A stretch of 64,000 nucleotides of DNA from Flectonema sp. DT1601 (lineage: Eukaryota; Euglenozoa; Diplonemea; Diplonemida; Diplonemidae). Numbering within the stretch: the stretch's first letter is position 1; every line of letters begins with the position of its first letter. Made by a program: the position numbers and the translations under genes. Location of the stretch: positions 372,001-436,000 of the forward strand of contig OZ025783.1 in assembly GCA_964019425.1 (NCBI GenBank). Reading direction: 5' to 3'. The notes under the pieces are model-generated. The model was not told the origin of the DNA, ran no database searches, and saw only the letters and a list, made by a program, of their open reading frames with translations. Positions 21,953 to 33,754 of the stretch are shown here, piece by piece.

Positions 21953-23275
21953 TCACAAGTGATGGTGTCCTCCAAAAAATGGAAATTTGAAACCCCTTTC
22001 TGGATCCCTACCCTTGCCGCCTTTGGTGTTGTCGGTGGTGGTGTTTCCTTCGTATTTCGATCTGCGTTGGCGAGTACTCCTCCCACTCTGAGATTGTCGA
22101 GAACTGGTATCGCTAAACTTATTTACATCACTATCGAAGACCTCAGGGTCGAGATGTTTACTTTCAGTTACTACTTTATGAACTGTTGCTAAGAGAGTGT
22201 GTTTCTTCCTTGCTGGGGTTGAGTAGTTATGAGATTTCTGTGTAGGCAATCTATCATTATGAATAGGAATCACTGTTTCACGAATATCACGAGGCTTTGA
22301 CAACCCAAGAGCTGATTTCATACTCACCGATGACGATGACGATGATCTGCTTGAGCTAGAACTAGATAACGTCTCACCACATGTACTACAGTACTCCGTC
22401 GAGTAACTAGCCGTCTCTGTAGTCACCGCATCCCCAAAAATTTCAGGCTTCCCAGCAAAGGCTGCCCGTTTTTGTGGTGCTGGGAGAGGTATTCCTAGTA
22501 AAGCACTCAGTTTCTTTATCTTTTTATTTTGCCTGCTACTTCTTCTGGTTGAATTTTTATTTAATTCGACGTATCGTATATTTTCATCCTGAATCTCCTT
22601 AAGTTTTCCACTTATCAGCTGAAGCTGTCGTTGATATTCTCGGAGACGTTGTTGGCGGGCTGATGTTGTGGTTCCGTTTTCACGAGATCGTCGTGAGATA
22701 TATGTTTCCCATGAGTCCTCTAACCCATCGACGTGTTTCTGCATAGTCTCTTTAGCATCCCTTAGACTCTTCGCTCTGACGTATAAGACTTGACTAAGCT
22801 CTTTATCTTTATAATCGTATTGAAGAGCCAACAGTTGTAGTTCTAGTTGAAGTTCTCTAAGAACACCTGCGTCACTTTGCATTGATTGTTCGATCTCTTC
22901 CGCGTTTTTATTATTCTTTTTAGCACTTTCAGCATGTTCTTTCGACTCTTCCTCTGCTTGTCTGCGACGTTCAGTCGCTTCGTTTAACAATTTCAATAAA
23001 TATTCTCGGGACTGTCGTTGTAGAAGAGCTCGGTCATCATCTTTTGAAGCTCCCTTATAGTCAGCAATTAAATCATCAAAGCGATCGGCTTCATTTGGAT
23101 GATGATGATACATAAACCCATAGTCTCTTGCTTTTAATCCCCGTGGATTACGAGGTGGCTTCAACACATCAGGTATCGACTCAGCAGGTAGCGATCTTGG
23201 AGACGACACCCCACTTGTTGGTGTCGTCGGTGCTCTTCCGGGAGTTCCAGGCAATCGCTTACTACTTCGACTCAT
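21953..23275 (-). CDS. Coiled-coil protein, unknown
   Basis: 440 residues in one exon. Residues 1-60 are basic and Pro/Ser-rich (SSKRLPGTPGRAPTTP). Residues about 75-255 are strongly helical with heptads (LLKLLNEATERRRQAEEESK; LRELQLELQLLALQYDYKDK). The C-terminal third is Ser-rich, with one CxxC pair in YCSTCGE near residue 295, and ends in a short His-rich tail (GGHHHL). No catalytic domain is seen. A structural role, for example at the centrosome, flagellum or cytoskeleton, would fit but is not shown by the sequence. Confidence 0.75.
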   Translation of the reverse strand: MSRSSKRLPGTPGRAPTTPTSGVSSPRSLPAESIPDVLKPPRNPRGLKARDYGFMYHHHPNEADRFDDLIADYKGASKDDDRALLQRQSREYLLKLLNEATERRRQAEEESKEHAESAKKNNKNAEEIEQSMQSDAGVLRELQLELQLLALQYDYKDKELSQVLYVRAKSLRDAKETMQKHVDGLEDSWETYISRRSRENGTTTSARQQRLREYQRQLQLISGKLKEIQDENIRYVELNKNSTRRSSRQNKKIKKLSALLGIPLPAPQKRAAFAGKPEIFGDAVTTETASYSTEYCSTCGETLSSSSSSRSSSSSSVSMKSALGLSKPRDIRETVIPIHNDRLPTQKSHNYSTPARKKHTLLATVHKVVTESKHLDPEVFDSDVNKFSDTSSRQSQSGRSTRQRRSKYEGNTTTDNTKGGKGRDPERGFKFPFFGGHHHL

Positions 23276-23655
23276 TTTATTATCCTTTGATGGGATATTT
23301 AAAGAGAAAAGAATATGATAACAACAATATTAACAGAACACAAAAAAATTCTCACTACTTCCTATTCCCCAATGACCAGTACTTCGTACCGATTTATAAA
23401 ATTAAAACTTTACTAAAAAGTGTTGGTGATTTTTTTTTTTTTTTTTTTTACTTTTTCGATTCTGAAAAAAAATAGTAGCAAAAAGATGCCACAACTAGGT
23501 ATAAAACTGACGGAAAGAAGAAAAAAAAAGGAAACATTAAAACTAAAATAGCAAGAAGGGAAGGGCTATAAATACTTGTAGCTACACGTATCCAGTGATT
23601 CTGAACACAGCGGGGATGACATCAATTCATCATTTCCGTAGCAAATCCAAGAAAC

Positions 23656-23687
<32 letters not shown>

Positions 23688-23804
23688 CATTCAGATAGTA
23701 GTAATACCGAGACACACAACGATTTTCGTTCGGTGCAGAAAAAAAAAGAAAAAAAAAACTTGGCTATTCCAAGTTGAGATTCCCAAACCCGATGCAACAA
23801 AAAA

Positions 23805-24212
23805 AGAAAAACCAAATATAGTGATACGTTGTTTTTGTGTTACACAGATGCTTCATTAATCTATTGTGTTCTTTTAGTTTGTAGTGTTTGGAGTAGGCAT
23901 GGTATACAAGAAAAAAGAAAACAACTACCTGTCTAGAATGAAGGACCTATCGAGCGGCCCCTACTGACTGTTAGATAAAGCTTAACAACATCACTCCACA
24001 CGAATTTAGAGCGTTGTCTTACTTCGAGTTTACCATTCACAGAAACGGTTGTTTTGATATTAATAAAAGAAAACTAAATACAGGGATACGTTGTTGTTTT
24101 TGTGTTACACAGATGCTTCATTGATCTATTGTGTTCTTTTAGTTTGTAGTGTTTGGAGTAGGCACGGTATACAAGAAAATAAAAAACAACTACATGTCTG
24201 GCAGGAAGGACG
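23805..24212. repeat. Direct repeat pair of about 140 bp
   Basis: Two near-identical copies at 23805-23946 and 24067-24212 share phrases such as GTTACACAGATGCTTCATT and GTAGTGTTTGGAGTAGGCA, with only a few substitutions and small gaps. They are separated by about 120 bases, part of which resembles the 18S rRNA fragment seen at 40.3-40.5 kb. I see no coding content. Confidence 0.8.
23944..24010 (-). other. Degenerate 18S-rRNA-like piece
   Basis: Read on the minus strand, this shows GTGGAGTGAT, TCAGTAGGGGC and AGGTCC in the same order and nearly the same spacing as in the clear 18S fragment at 40.33-40.55 kb. It is short and diverged, so it is probably a decayed copy of that fragment. Confidence 0.45.
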
Positions 24213-24414
24213 AGTAAACAGTAAACAAGACATCGATTCGGCGTAGTTATTTTATAGTTTTAGAAATCGATTATTATTATTATTATTACTTTCTTTGATT
24301 TTTTCAATTTTTTTTTTTTTTAAAAAAAAAATTGAAAAAGTGAAAAGAACATAATTTTCTCAACAGCTCACTGTTTCTATTAAACAAAAATAAAATAAAA
24401 AGAAAGGGGAGACG

Positions 24415-24640
24415 TATGTTCGATTTTGTAAAAATTACAACTGTGTTGTATCATAAAAACATAAAGATAATTTAGCATAATAAAGTAACTATTAGGTTTC
24501 GAGAGTAATCCATATACCTCTTACCTCTATTCTCTCTCATCAGTATGGTGTAGAAGTAAGTCAGTCAAATGTTGAGAGTAGGACTGGAATGTAGTTACTT
24601 TAAATGTTTGTAATAAAAAACATAAAAAAAAAATTAAAAT
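24415..24640. repeat. Dispersed repeat, family 2, copy 1
   Basis: Shares long identical phrases with 38278-38560 and a shorter stretch at 53092-53150: TTCGATTTTGTA, TTGTATCATAAA, GGTTTCGAGAGTAATCCAT, ACCTCTTACCTCTATTCTCT and ATCAGTATGGTGTAGAAGTA. No open frame and no terminal inverted repeat is recognised, so it is probably a short non-autonomous element or a conserved non-coding RNA. Confidence 0.75.
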
Positions 24641-24660
24641 ACTTTATCAAGTTCCATAGG

Positions 24661-24702
24661 AAGAATGCAAGGCAATACTAATACTGCTTGCCTTGCATTC
24701 TT
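24661..24702. repeat. Foldback with a 14-bp perfect stem
   Basis: AAGAATGCAAGGCA at 24661-24674 is the exact reverse complement of TGCCTTGCATTCTT at 24689-24702, with a 14-base loop. It lies just after the end of the dispersed repeat at 24415-24640. It may be a structured RNA or a short foldback element. Confidence 0.7.
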
Positions 24703-26183
24703 TCCAATTATTATTATTGTTGTTGTCGTTGTGTATTTATTTCCGTACTTTCAAGTTCATAAGTAATGGAAGGGCGGTGAAAAGAAATTGTACCAAGAAA
24801 ATCCATTGTTCGGTAGAGAGAGAATTGCGGCAGCGTAAACTTACCTAATCGACTTTATAAGGATTTTTGTACCAGTTTGCGCACAAATAAAAAAAAAAGT
24901 AAAAAAAAGTAAAGTTGGCTAACAAGCTCTCTCACAGGTAAAAACAAAACAAAATACTACTAATTGATCAAACGAAAAAAAAAGAGTGGGTTAGAAACCT
25001 GCACTGACACCAACAGATACGGAAACAGAAAGAACAAAAACCAGAGAATGAAGCTCAACAAGGTTCTGTGTTTCAACAATAAAAAACAAGAAGGGAGGGA
25101 AGAAAAAAAATAATAAAAAAGAGAAAATCAGATAAAGCAGCATCTTAGGAGAAGAAAAAGGGGGAAAAAAAAACACTCAACAAAAATGGAAAAACTGCCC
25201 AATAGAGATCACAGTTTTTCTATGAAACACATCATTGGTGAGTTTCCATTTGTCTGCTGATGCTTAATATATATTCGCTCTTTTTCTTTTTTAGAAAAAA
25301 AGATTTTTTTTTTTTTCTCCACGTAAAACATTTGTGTGGAATGTTCACACCCAAACTTCCACACATGCAAAAAAAAAAAAAAAAAAAAAGGAAAAAACTA
25401 AAAACCAAAAATGGGTGAGCAAGAATAAAAAACTTGGGAGAAAAAAAGTCCTCCATGACGAGTTTACAAAAAACGAAGAAGAAAAGATATGCCACACAAA
25501 AGGTTTATAACACTGGTACAACTAAATACCAACTCAGACTAACGTTTTCCATTATGTAGTGACGACACAACCTTTTCATCACGGTGAGATAGCAGCAACA
25601 AAAAAAAAAAAAAAAAAAAACCAAAATAGAGCATCGATAACGGATGTCACATTAACAAAGTGACCCCGAGTCGAGGAGAAAACAATTGGTTTCTAACTAC
25701 TTATATTCGTAGTGTGGTTTTGTTCATTGAAACCACAATCAGATTTCAGTCAGACTGTGAAAGCTAGTAAGGAATTCATAATGTTTACCTCCTAAAAAGG
25801 CTCGGGTTTTTTTTTTTTTCTCTAAAAAAAAAAAAAAGAAATATATGTCTTGTTAAGAAAACAAACATAATTATTGTTTACCTTTTCATACTGGGGGGAC
25901 TACTTGACATCAACTAAAAAAAAAAAGAAAAATGTCTAAATTTAAAAAAATAAATAAGTCAGCACATACGTTATTTGGATGACAAACACGAGACAGTCGT
26001 TAAGTTATAAACCTCGAAACTGAGCAAAACAAAAATAGAGTTCAGCTAAACATAGTTGCCATGCAAAAAAAAGACCAACAAATGTACTGTCGAACACGGA
26101 GACTCGGAGGCATTCCCTGTAGACTTTATCAAACTCGTACCCCTTAAAGGGATACAAGTGTGACTTATAAATAATAATCTCTT

Positions 26184-26238
26184 GTATTGCATCAAAAAGT
26201 TAACTAACATAAACAATTAGTAATTTATGAGACAGTGA
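26184..26238. repeat. Short dispersed repeat, family 4, copy 1
   Basis: Almost the same as 44122-44176; both contain AACAATTAGTAATTTATGA followed by GACAG and a similar leading phrase around GTATTGCATC. About 55 bases, non-coding. Confidence 0.65.
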
Positions 26239-26473
26239 GGGGGGAAAGGAGGGAAATCGATTTTTTTTTTTTTTTTAAATTTTTTTTTTATCAAACCACG
26301 TGGAGAGAGTTATCTCCCAGTCGAAGTTGGGAGAACCAGAAAATTTATGCATCAACCGACCTGCTTTTGCACAAGTTACAATATGAGTTTATTATAAAAT
26401 AGGGCACTAAATCGAAATATATAATTAAATAAAAAGAAGTGTGGAATATTTCAACAGAATATAAAAAAACTGA

Positions 26474-27760
26474 TTAATGTCCATCGGAGCTCGCCAGGAA
26501 GGGTTCCATCTCTTCAACCGCTGTTCGTTTTATAACGAGTGCGAGTTCCTCTTCATCGGAGCTGTAGTCTTCTTTCTTGCGCTTTTCATTATCGTCGGTG
26601 AGGAGTAGAATTCCTTCATTCAACGATGTGCATGGTCGTTATCATTATTATTATCCTGCGGTAGAGTTTTTCCTTAAATCATGCGAAAACAATATTCTGG
26701 ATGTTTAAAATATCCGTCAAAGTAGTCGAATGATAGACGTCGGTCTGTCACTCCTTCGACAATGTCTCGAAGGATCAAAGGAGATATGGGCTACTAAGTA
26801 GTACTAGCCTTGTTTAAAATGAATGCGGCGACTATTTTGAGTACTCCAGGGGACCGAGATCCACGAACTGGTGGATATCTGTTGTGTTTTTGTTTGCTTG
26901 CTATCCCCAGAACAGTTAAAGATACCCCATTCGGGGGATAGTTTTTGATCGCCAAGTTCTACTGGTTGATGTTCGTAGAACGTTTGTTGCAGTTTTTGCA
27001 AATAACTGAAATTATTTATTCGGTTTAAATAAAGATGGTCTGCAACAAGATTCGTAGGAGTATGGCAGTTCCCATCGATTCCTGAGCAGTGGGGGCACTA
27101 TGCCAGCCGAGGCTAACTTTGTCGTCAACGTTATGGTTTCGCCTGCTTGCACAAGTTAACACTTTGTGCCAAACATCTCCACTACTAACACTTCACGATA
27201 GTGTAAAGTCTTGAAAACCAGACTTTGGTTGTTGCAAAGCAGAGCAATTCTTCTTAACAGAATGCACAATTTGAAAATAAAAACGTCTCATCGCCCTGAT
27301 TGAAGAAATAAACTGGTGGCGGTACTCCCTATTATATGATAGTCTAAGTCTGTCTGTATCGTCACCAGCCAGCTTTGGATTGTTTAGGTTCACCTTATCT
27401 CTTAATATCTGAGTCATATCACCGACTAATCGCGTGACTTCGTTTGCAGTATTTTGTAATCCGTGAGTAATTGTCACTTGAATTTCTGCTCCAAATTCAT
27501 CGCCGCATTCGATTTTTTCTGTTCTCATACTAATCCAGTGTTGGACAGTTGCAATACAGTCTTTGAGCTTTCTGTGTTCATCAATGGCGATGAGTTGTTG
27601 ATCTTTAACATAATCACATTTAATAGTATTTAATATTTTATCAAGGTTACTAATATTTTCAACTATAGTCACATTCAGAGTCTCTCTCATGTCCGTATCA
27701 GCTTCCGCGTAGGCATTTTCTAACTGAGTGAGAATTTCAGTCTTAAAGAGAGGTTCAGAC

Positions 27761-27762
<2 letters not shown>
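26474..27762 (-). CDS. Helical protein, C-terminal exons unresolved
   Basis: Exon 1 (27762-27197) encodes 188 mostly helical residues starting MSEPLFKTEILTQLENAY, with no recognised family. Its donor TATC|GTGAAG joins in phase to an exon starting at 27142 (acceptor GTGCAAGCAG), which reads RNHNVDDKVSLGWHSAPT and then a hydrophobic stretch (TAILLRILLQ). Further down, protein-like segments occur on the same strand at about 26960-26800, 26790-26690 and 26620-26474. The last is an acidic tail ending LASSDGH. I could not link these with consistent phases. Either several short exons are mis-joined or the 3' end is decayed. The leader has a 30-base A run between an AG acceptor and the ATG. Exon 1 is well supported; the rest is tentative. 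Confidence 0.45.
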
Positions 27763-27799
<37 letters not shown>

Positions 27800-28295
27800 T
27801 ACCCTATTGAAAATTGTGAGGGTGTAAACTTTGTTATGATAGACTAGAGAGTTTTTTAAATGAGGTTTTTTTTCTTTTTTTTTTTTCTTGCTTTTATTCT
27901 CAGATCAATTTGGTTAAATTCGGTGTGTTGATGTTCCTGTTATAATAATGAGGTTGACATAAATGGTGGAAAAAAAAAGGGAACGGGGAAGAAAAAAAAC
28001 GATTCGCTCTGAACACTATGGTTCATTACAAGAAGTTGCGGTAAGCGCAGGTAACTATATCTTATCGTATCTTACTTCTATAACATCATTCATTACCTTG
28101 GCAAATATCGAGAAAGAGACAAAAAAAAAAAAAAAAACGCCGTCAGTAAGCTTCACAGTTCTATCCGTACTGTCGCACTGTAAGACTTATTTTATTTTCA
28201 AAAAAGATGAAAAAAATATTGTTAACAATTGTTGCGGTAAGTGCACTTGTTTTTTTTTTTTTTTTTTTGTGTTTTTTCAACCCCCACAGAGCAGT

Positions 28296-28691
28296 TTATT
28301 CTTCCAACAAAACTGCACATCCCGTACCAGTCATTGAGGAAAGTGTTATTTTTGCTTGAATGCGGATTTTAGTTCCATCCAGTCTGTTTTTTGTTGGATA
28401 TGATTAAATATTGAATTTCACACCACAAAAAACTGAACTCATCCACAACAAGAATACATACTTAATCGGTTGACCAACTAATGAATATACCCCCTCTTCA
28501 AGGGTTCCTTTTTCAATCTTAGAATTTAGTGACGTCACACCCTTCCCAGGTCTGGTTTCAAAATCAACAAAACAATGACCAGTTTCAATATGTTTATTGA
28601 ATGCTTCCTCATCAGGTTTACCATCTGCATCCAAATAAGGTGCTTTGATATTCTGTTCTTTAGCAAGTCTGCTACAAAGATCGTTAGTCAT
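28296..28691 (-). CDS. Small unknown protein, 105 residues, two exons
   Basis: Exon 1 (28691-28462) begins MTNDLCSRLAKEQNIKAPYL and ends at CGATTAA|GTATGT. Exon 2 (28383-28296) follows AAAAAACAG, and the join is in phase 2. The product continues KLDGTKIRIQAKITLSS and ends VLLEE with a TAA stop. It is soluble, with no signal or membrane segment. Alternating hydrophobic residues near the end suggest beta strands. No family is recognised. Reading through the intron would replace the conserved-looking end with a hydrophobic tail, so the spliced form is preferred. Confidence 0.65.
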
Positions 28692-28860
28692 TTTTTGATG
28701 GATTACTGATTGGGTAATTGTTTATTGACTCTTCGTTACTGAAGAAAGAGATATAGAAATTAGAATGGAAAAAAAATAAAGAAAAGAGCAAATTAGTTCT
28801 CCTGAAATTCTTTTTTGTTTCTTCTTTTTTTTTTTTTCTTAGAAAAAAACTAACTTTTAA

Positions 28861-28897
<37 letters not shown>

Positions 28898-29189
28898 ATT
28901 CAGATTAGCCTTATATTTAGACAGAATCCTGTCGCACGGAAAAATAAGTCATGACCATAAGAAATAACGGCTTTCAATCTGAATAGTTTCTTCTCCGACT
29001 ACGTCGGTATAAAAAAAATAAAATGAAATAAGGCAACTCGTGTAAATAGCAGAAAGAAAAGAAACAAAAAAAAAACAAGAAAACTTGTGCCCACCACAGT
29101 TTTGTGCGTTTTTTTTTTTTTTTTTAAATTATTTAACAAAGGGCTACACAATCAAACAACAGCCTGTTGACCCAAAAACCTACTAATTA
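28692..29189. other. Homopolymer-rich spacer
   Basis: About 500 bases that include a run of more than 30 A near 28861-28895 and a T run near 29110-29125. No gene or recognised repeat. Confidence 0.55.
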
Positions 29190-31898
29190 TTAGACTGATT
29201 TTTTTGATAAAGACGTCACTCCATTCCATGGTGGTCTCGGTTGGTTAAGTTTCTGTTGATCAGATGTACTCACATTGTCTTTACGACCATCCCAAGTAAC
29301 TGGTTTTGACATATCAAGTGGGATACCACTTCTTCTGTATGATGATCTGTGACTAAGATCAGTTGACGGTGATGGAAGTAGATGATTTAGTTTTAGTTTT
29401 TCCCAATTGGTAGGTTGCTTGTTTGATGAATCTTCATCATCAGATTCCGAAATAGATAAATCTTTATAAATATTATGAGGATCTTTACTCGGATGATATA
29501 AAGGAATAGGCTTACCCGAAGCAACGTCTTCTATCAACGCGGATTGCTTTGGAATGATAAATGAACCATCAGGAACTTCTGGCAGACTAATATCTGAATT
29601 CCATTTACTAGAATTCCAACCAGCAGTAGGTACGTTTGGTTCTCCTTTTCGCAATTGAGTTGTCACTCTGGATATGAATTTCGATGCATCAGTTTCAGAT
29701 TGCCTTCTCTTTAATATTTCATGTTGTTCTCTATCACCGTTTTCAATATCAGATTTTTTAATAACAGGCACCGACATACTTCTGTTTACCAAATTATTTT
29801 CAACAGGAGGAGGTTGACAACTCGATGAGGATACCTGATGGGTGTCGCTAACAGGTGTTGGTACATCTATCATACTAGAACGTGTTGTAGTATTAGTGTT
29901 GGAGGTTTGTTGACGTGTATTTTGAATTACATTAAAACGGCTGTTCGATGATAATGAACTCTCCTCTACTGGCGATTGAATTCGTACCTTTGAAGAAGTT
30001 TTCACCGGTTTTTGGTTTCCTGTTGTCGGATTGAAATCATAATCGAGATGCAAATCAATTTTAATTTCACCAGGTTTTGGTGTGATCGTACCAGCAGTCA
30101 TAGAAAGTGAATACGTTTGAATTAAAATATCTCTTTTAAGAGCCAAGCATTCCCTCCAGTCGTTATCAGTGGTAATATTTATCCTGTCATCGTCGCTATC
30201 AAAGTACGATATTTTAAAAGCAACTGAACTAAGTTCCTTATTATCCTCAAGGTACTGATTTACTAAAGAATCATGGAGTTGTTTATATGTAATTCTGTAA
30301 GGTGTTGATAGTATTTTTATGTCTCCCTGGGGGAAGAATGCCTTTATTCGAAGTCGGTGTAATGTGTCGAGTCGTTTTTCGAGTTCTTTTAATTTCCGAG
30401 AAGTGTTTCCGGTAAAATTCATATCATCTGAACGAGTCAGGAGATCAGCGATGGTTCCGTTTTCGCAATATGAGATGAACTGTTCATCTGAGAGTTGCAA
30501 ATATTCCGTCGACTCTGTCACTACTTCAATTTCCTTCCTACCTTCTGAGTATCTGATGCATGTCTCTTCATATTTAACAGTGCATTCAGGTGTCCAGATG
30601 TTATTGTTAAAGTGATCGAGGTACATATCAAATTCTTCTGTTTTGGTTTTTTTTTTTTTTTTTTTGTATTATTTACATTGGAAGAAGGGAATAATCATAC
30701 CTGTCGTGGGTGGAATGACTTTCCCATCAACCCCAACCTGCGGTGTTTTTTCCAAATAAATCCCTGAATTCTTAAGGAACGTATTCGTTCTTATTATCGC
30801 TGAAGAAAGCGATTCTAAATCTTTTGCATAACGCAAGTCATTGATTATATTGGAAACTTCTGTATGCGACTCTAAGAACTGTTCTGCGTCTCTTAAGGTG
30901 CTGTCGGTGTCCTTCATTCCGACCTCTTCCGCATGTAGGATTGCAGATTTGATGCGATCAACATCAGAGCTTTTCATTGCATTGGTCAAAGCTTGTCTCG
31001 CATGTTCAGATTTACTTTGATGTGAAATAGCGTTTGATGCTATTTTTGTTGTTTCAGAAATGACGTTTTCAGGTACATTTAACTGCCGTAGTCTGTCAAT
31101 ACAGCGTTTCCGAGCATCATCTAGTAATGTTATATCACAAGGATGTTTTATGGTAAGTTGTCGTAGCTCTTCCTTCACAGTTGATACTGTGTTCCTTTCA
31201 AGGGTTAATCCTTCACATAATTTTAGTAGTGGTTTGATCATTGATGAGTTTATTCCCCAATCTCCTCTCTGCAATGTTTGAACACATCTTTTTATTACAT
31301 TCTCATCACGTCGGAGAATTCCACACAGTAATTTTAATGAAAATGATATTAAACCAGACTTCGATTGAAGCCTTGAAGTTAAAACGCAACATAAATCGTA
31401 CAACTCACCATCTGACCCACACATATCGTTAACTGTATTCAATGAGTCGGATACACCGTTAACGAGTGTTTGAATTTGATTGACTTGTGATGATAGATTA
31501 TTTGGTGTTGTGAGTTTTTCTAAATCACTCAACGATGAAATTGACATCAACGACAACGTGCTTACAGCAATCTCATCAAGAGATCTGCAATTCTTGATTA
31601 GATGACTGCTAGCGCGTTTGATCCTTGAAGGTAATCTCGATTCCCAATGCGACAATAAAAAGTGATATCTTCCATCTTTTCCGTTTATATTTATAATTTC
31701 ACTTTCAAGTTTTAACAACTCATCGATGAGAGTAATGTATACCCGGATCGATTCTGGACATGAATTCGTCGATTTTAAATCGTTCTTTTCACTCATCAAA
31801 TCCCTTTCAGAAGCAATTTTCCACAACGCAATTGCAGCATTTTCTGTATGTTGGTTGGTCGCACATCCAAGTATATTTTTTACATAGCTGTTGCTCAT
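29190..31898 (-). CDS. Large helical protein with a PB1 domain, 881 residues
   Basis: Two exons (31898-30701, donor ACGACAG|GTATGA; 30637-29190, acceptor AAAACAG) join in phase 1 into one frame of 881 residues; the 63-base intron contains a long A run. Residues 1-400 are helical and Leu/Ser-rich with no recognised domain. A PB1 domain lies at about 495-575. Its acidic OPCA motif is clear (YFDSDDDRINITTDNDW, from 544), and basic residues near its start (LRIKAFF) may allow a type I/II surface. The remainder is Ser/Pro-rich and probably disordered, with an acidic patch SISESDDEDSS. PB1 domains pair with other PB1 domains in signalling and autophagy scaffolds. A second PB1 protein is encoded 2 kb upstream in the direction of transcription, so pairing between the two products is plausible but unproven. 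Confidence 0.8.
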
Positions 31899-32789
31899 AG
31901 TATTTGTTTGATCAGGTTACCAAGCTGGTTCTATACATGCTTTTTTTTTTTTTTTTTTTTAAATTAATTATTTCTACCTTTATGAAAATATAAATTAAAA
32001 AAAGCACAAACAGTACTATAAAGAAAAAGGTAGCTGTGAATTTTTTTTTTTTTGGTTTTTTTTTTTTTTTTTTCCTTCCTGCACAAGTCCTAAAATGTCG
32101 GGTTTTGTTCCTGTCTTCATTCTTTAGTAGAACGTGCTAGCAGATCTAATGAGCAGTTATTATTATATGGAAACGTAAAAACTCGAGGACGTTGCTTTTG
32201 TTTTGTCGGTGGACTTCCTCGACCATCTCTTGCAGAGTAAAAAGAAAAAAGGGAAGGTGGAGGGGAAGAAAAAAGAAAAAAAAAAAGAAAAAGAAAATTG
32301 AAAAAGACAAGGAAAAACACTTTGCGTAGGTGAAAATTCGCAAGGAATTGTGGTTATTTTTTTTTTTTTTTTTCTCCTCTAGACATCCACCCTTGTTTCT
32401 CAGAATAGAACATACTAAGCAAGATTACCCATGTATACCTGCGGTCTTGTCTACCCTTGTGCCATCTTTATTTTACTTTTTTTTTTTTTTTTACCTTTCA
32501 CACACTAAAATAGTCGCACCGACAAAGGAGATTCTCATTTTTTTTTACTTTTTTTTTTTTTTCCTTTCTGTTTTTTTTTTTTTCCAGACTTTTCGCAACG
32601 TAGATCCGTTAAGTCAGCATGTTTGTTTTTATTTTTATTTTCTTGTTCCCACCCTGGCCTAGTTATAGCTCAACCAGAACGCAACAAACGGCGCAAATTA
32701 CTTTTATTTTGTTTTTTTGTTTTTTTTTTTCGATCGCTGAGTGTAAGCTTGTGAGCGCCAGCCAGGCCCATCTAATGTGTCAGAGCTTC
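31899..32789. other. Poly-T/poly-A rich spacer
   Basis: About 890 bases dominated by T runs of 10-20 bases on the plus strand. Open frames here are Phe-rich artefacts. No gene, RNA or repeat copy is recognised. Confidence 0.6.
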
Positions 32790-33433
32790 CTATTCTCCCT
32801 TTCTGTTGCTGTTTCTGTACTCGTAATCCTCGTATAACTGTTTTGTATATGAATTAGTGTGTTTTTTTGTTTTTTTTTATAACAAGTCTACTAAAAAATA
32901 CAAACCTTTTCTTCTTCAGCATCAGTAAACGGAGTGTCGACTTTAAAAAGCCTGTAGAAATCTTCAGCGTCTTTTACTCCTCTTACGAGATTCGCCATTG
33001 AGGCTGCAGCAAAGTCTCTGAGAGGCTCACAGTTTAGATATTGAGAAGCTCTAAGGACTAGAAAGATGTTATCACACTTCGACGGATCACCATTTTCAAG
33101 AAGATCATGTTCGTAGTAGTTCAGTAAGAATTCCTCACTTCTTAAAGTTTCCTTTAAATCCTCCTTAAGAGGCTGCTCCAAGTCAAGCTTTGGTGGCCAC
33201 TCACCAATGTTGTACTCTAAGTACTTATGTATCTTTCCAATCGTGTCAGATCGAATTTCAGATAATGGAACCTTTACTTCTCCCTTTTCTTCATTCATAA
33301 GTTTATTCAAAACTGTGCAGGTCGTTGCCAATTTCTTTGGCAATACACACGCCATTGAATCAGAGCATTCCAGTACAATGTTTTCATTAAAATTAACTGA
33401 AGGATATTGATCAGCAATAGGCATAGTCTCCAT
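32790..33433 (-). CDS. SKP1: SKP1-like SCF adaptor
   Basis: SKP1 links cullin-1 to F-box proteins in SCF ubiquitin ligases. Two exons (33433-32906 and 32837-32790) join in phase 0 to give 191 residues. The donor is GAAAAG|GTTTGT and the acceptor TACAAAACAG. The N-terminal BTB/POZ-like fold is shown by VLECSDSMACVLPKKLATT, then VKVPLSEIRSDTIGKIHKYL and a Trp-Pro-Pro element. The C-terminal dimerisation and F-box-binding helices follow (FLVLRASQYLNCEPLRDFAA; FYRLFKVDTPFTDAEEEK). Typical SKP1 ends with a short charged helix after EEEE. The small second exon supplies one (LYEDYEYRNSNRKGE), so this tail is more basic and lacks the usual Trp. Insertions between the two halves make it somewhat diverged. 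It lies between two PB1-domain genes. Confidence 0.88.
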
Positions 33434-33754
33434 TTTTTAAAATTTACTTTTTTAAGTAGCCCCCCTGCCAGTCCTGTTTAATAATACTTGTTAAAGAGAA
33501 AACACAAACAAAGTCCCTTACATTACGTCACCTGTTATAATACACAATAAGATAATTGTAATTAAGTATCCTTCATAAAGAAAATCATCAGACTGAGGAC
33601 TCATTGAAGAATAAAGAGAGGGGGGGAAAAAAATAATAATAATTAAATTCTCAACGTAAAAAGGACTGCCCTAAGGTTAGACATATTTCAGGCAATGGTG
33701 AGATCGTGTTTTTTAAAGGAGGGGTAGCAAGTATCAAGAAACTTTTTTTTTTTA

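Larger units (their letters stand above)
23276..26473. other. Gene-poor, homopolymer- and repeat-rich region
   Basis: About 3.2 kb without a supportable gene. It contains a duplicated segment (23805-23946 and 24067-24212), a degenerate 18S-like piece between the copies, one copy of a dispersed repeat at 24415-24640, a strong foldback at 24661-24702, and a short dispersed repeat at 26184-26238. Open frames here consist of Phe/Lys runs from T/A homopolymers. Confidence 0.6.

Noticed and set aside
32117-32837. Several overlapping open frames on both strands
   Set aside because: They consist mainly of Phe or Lys runs from homopolymers and disagree with the SKP1 exon 2 on the minus strand.
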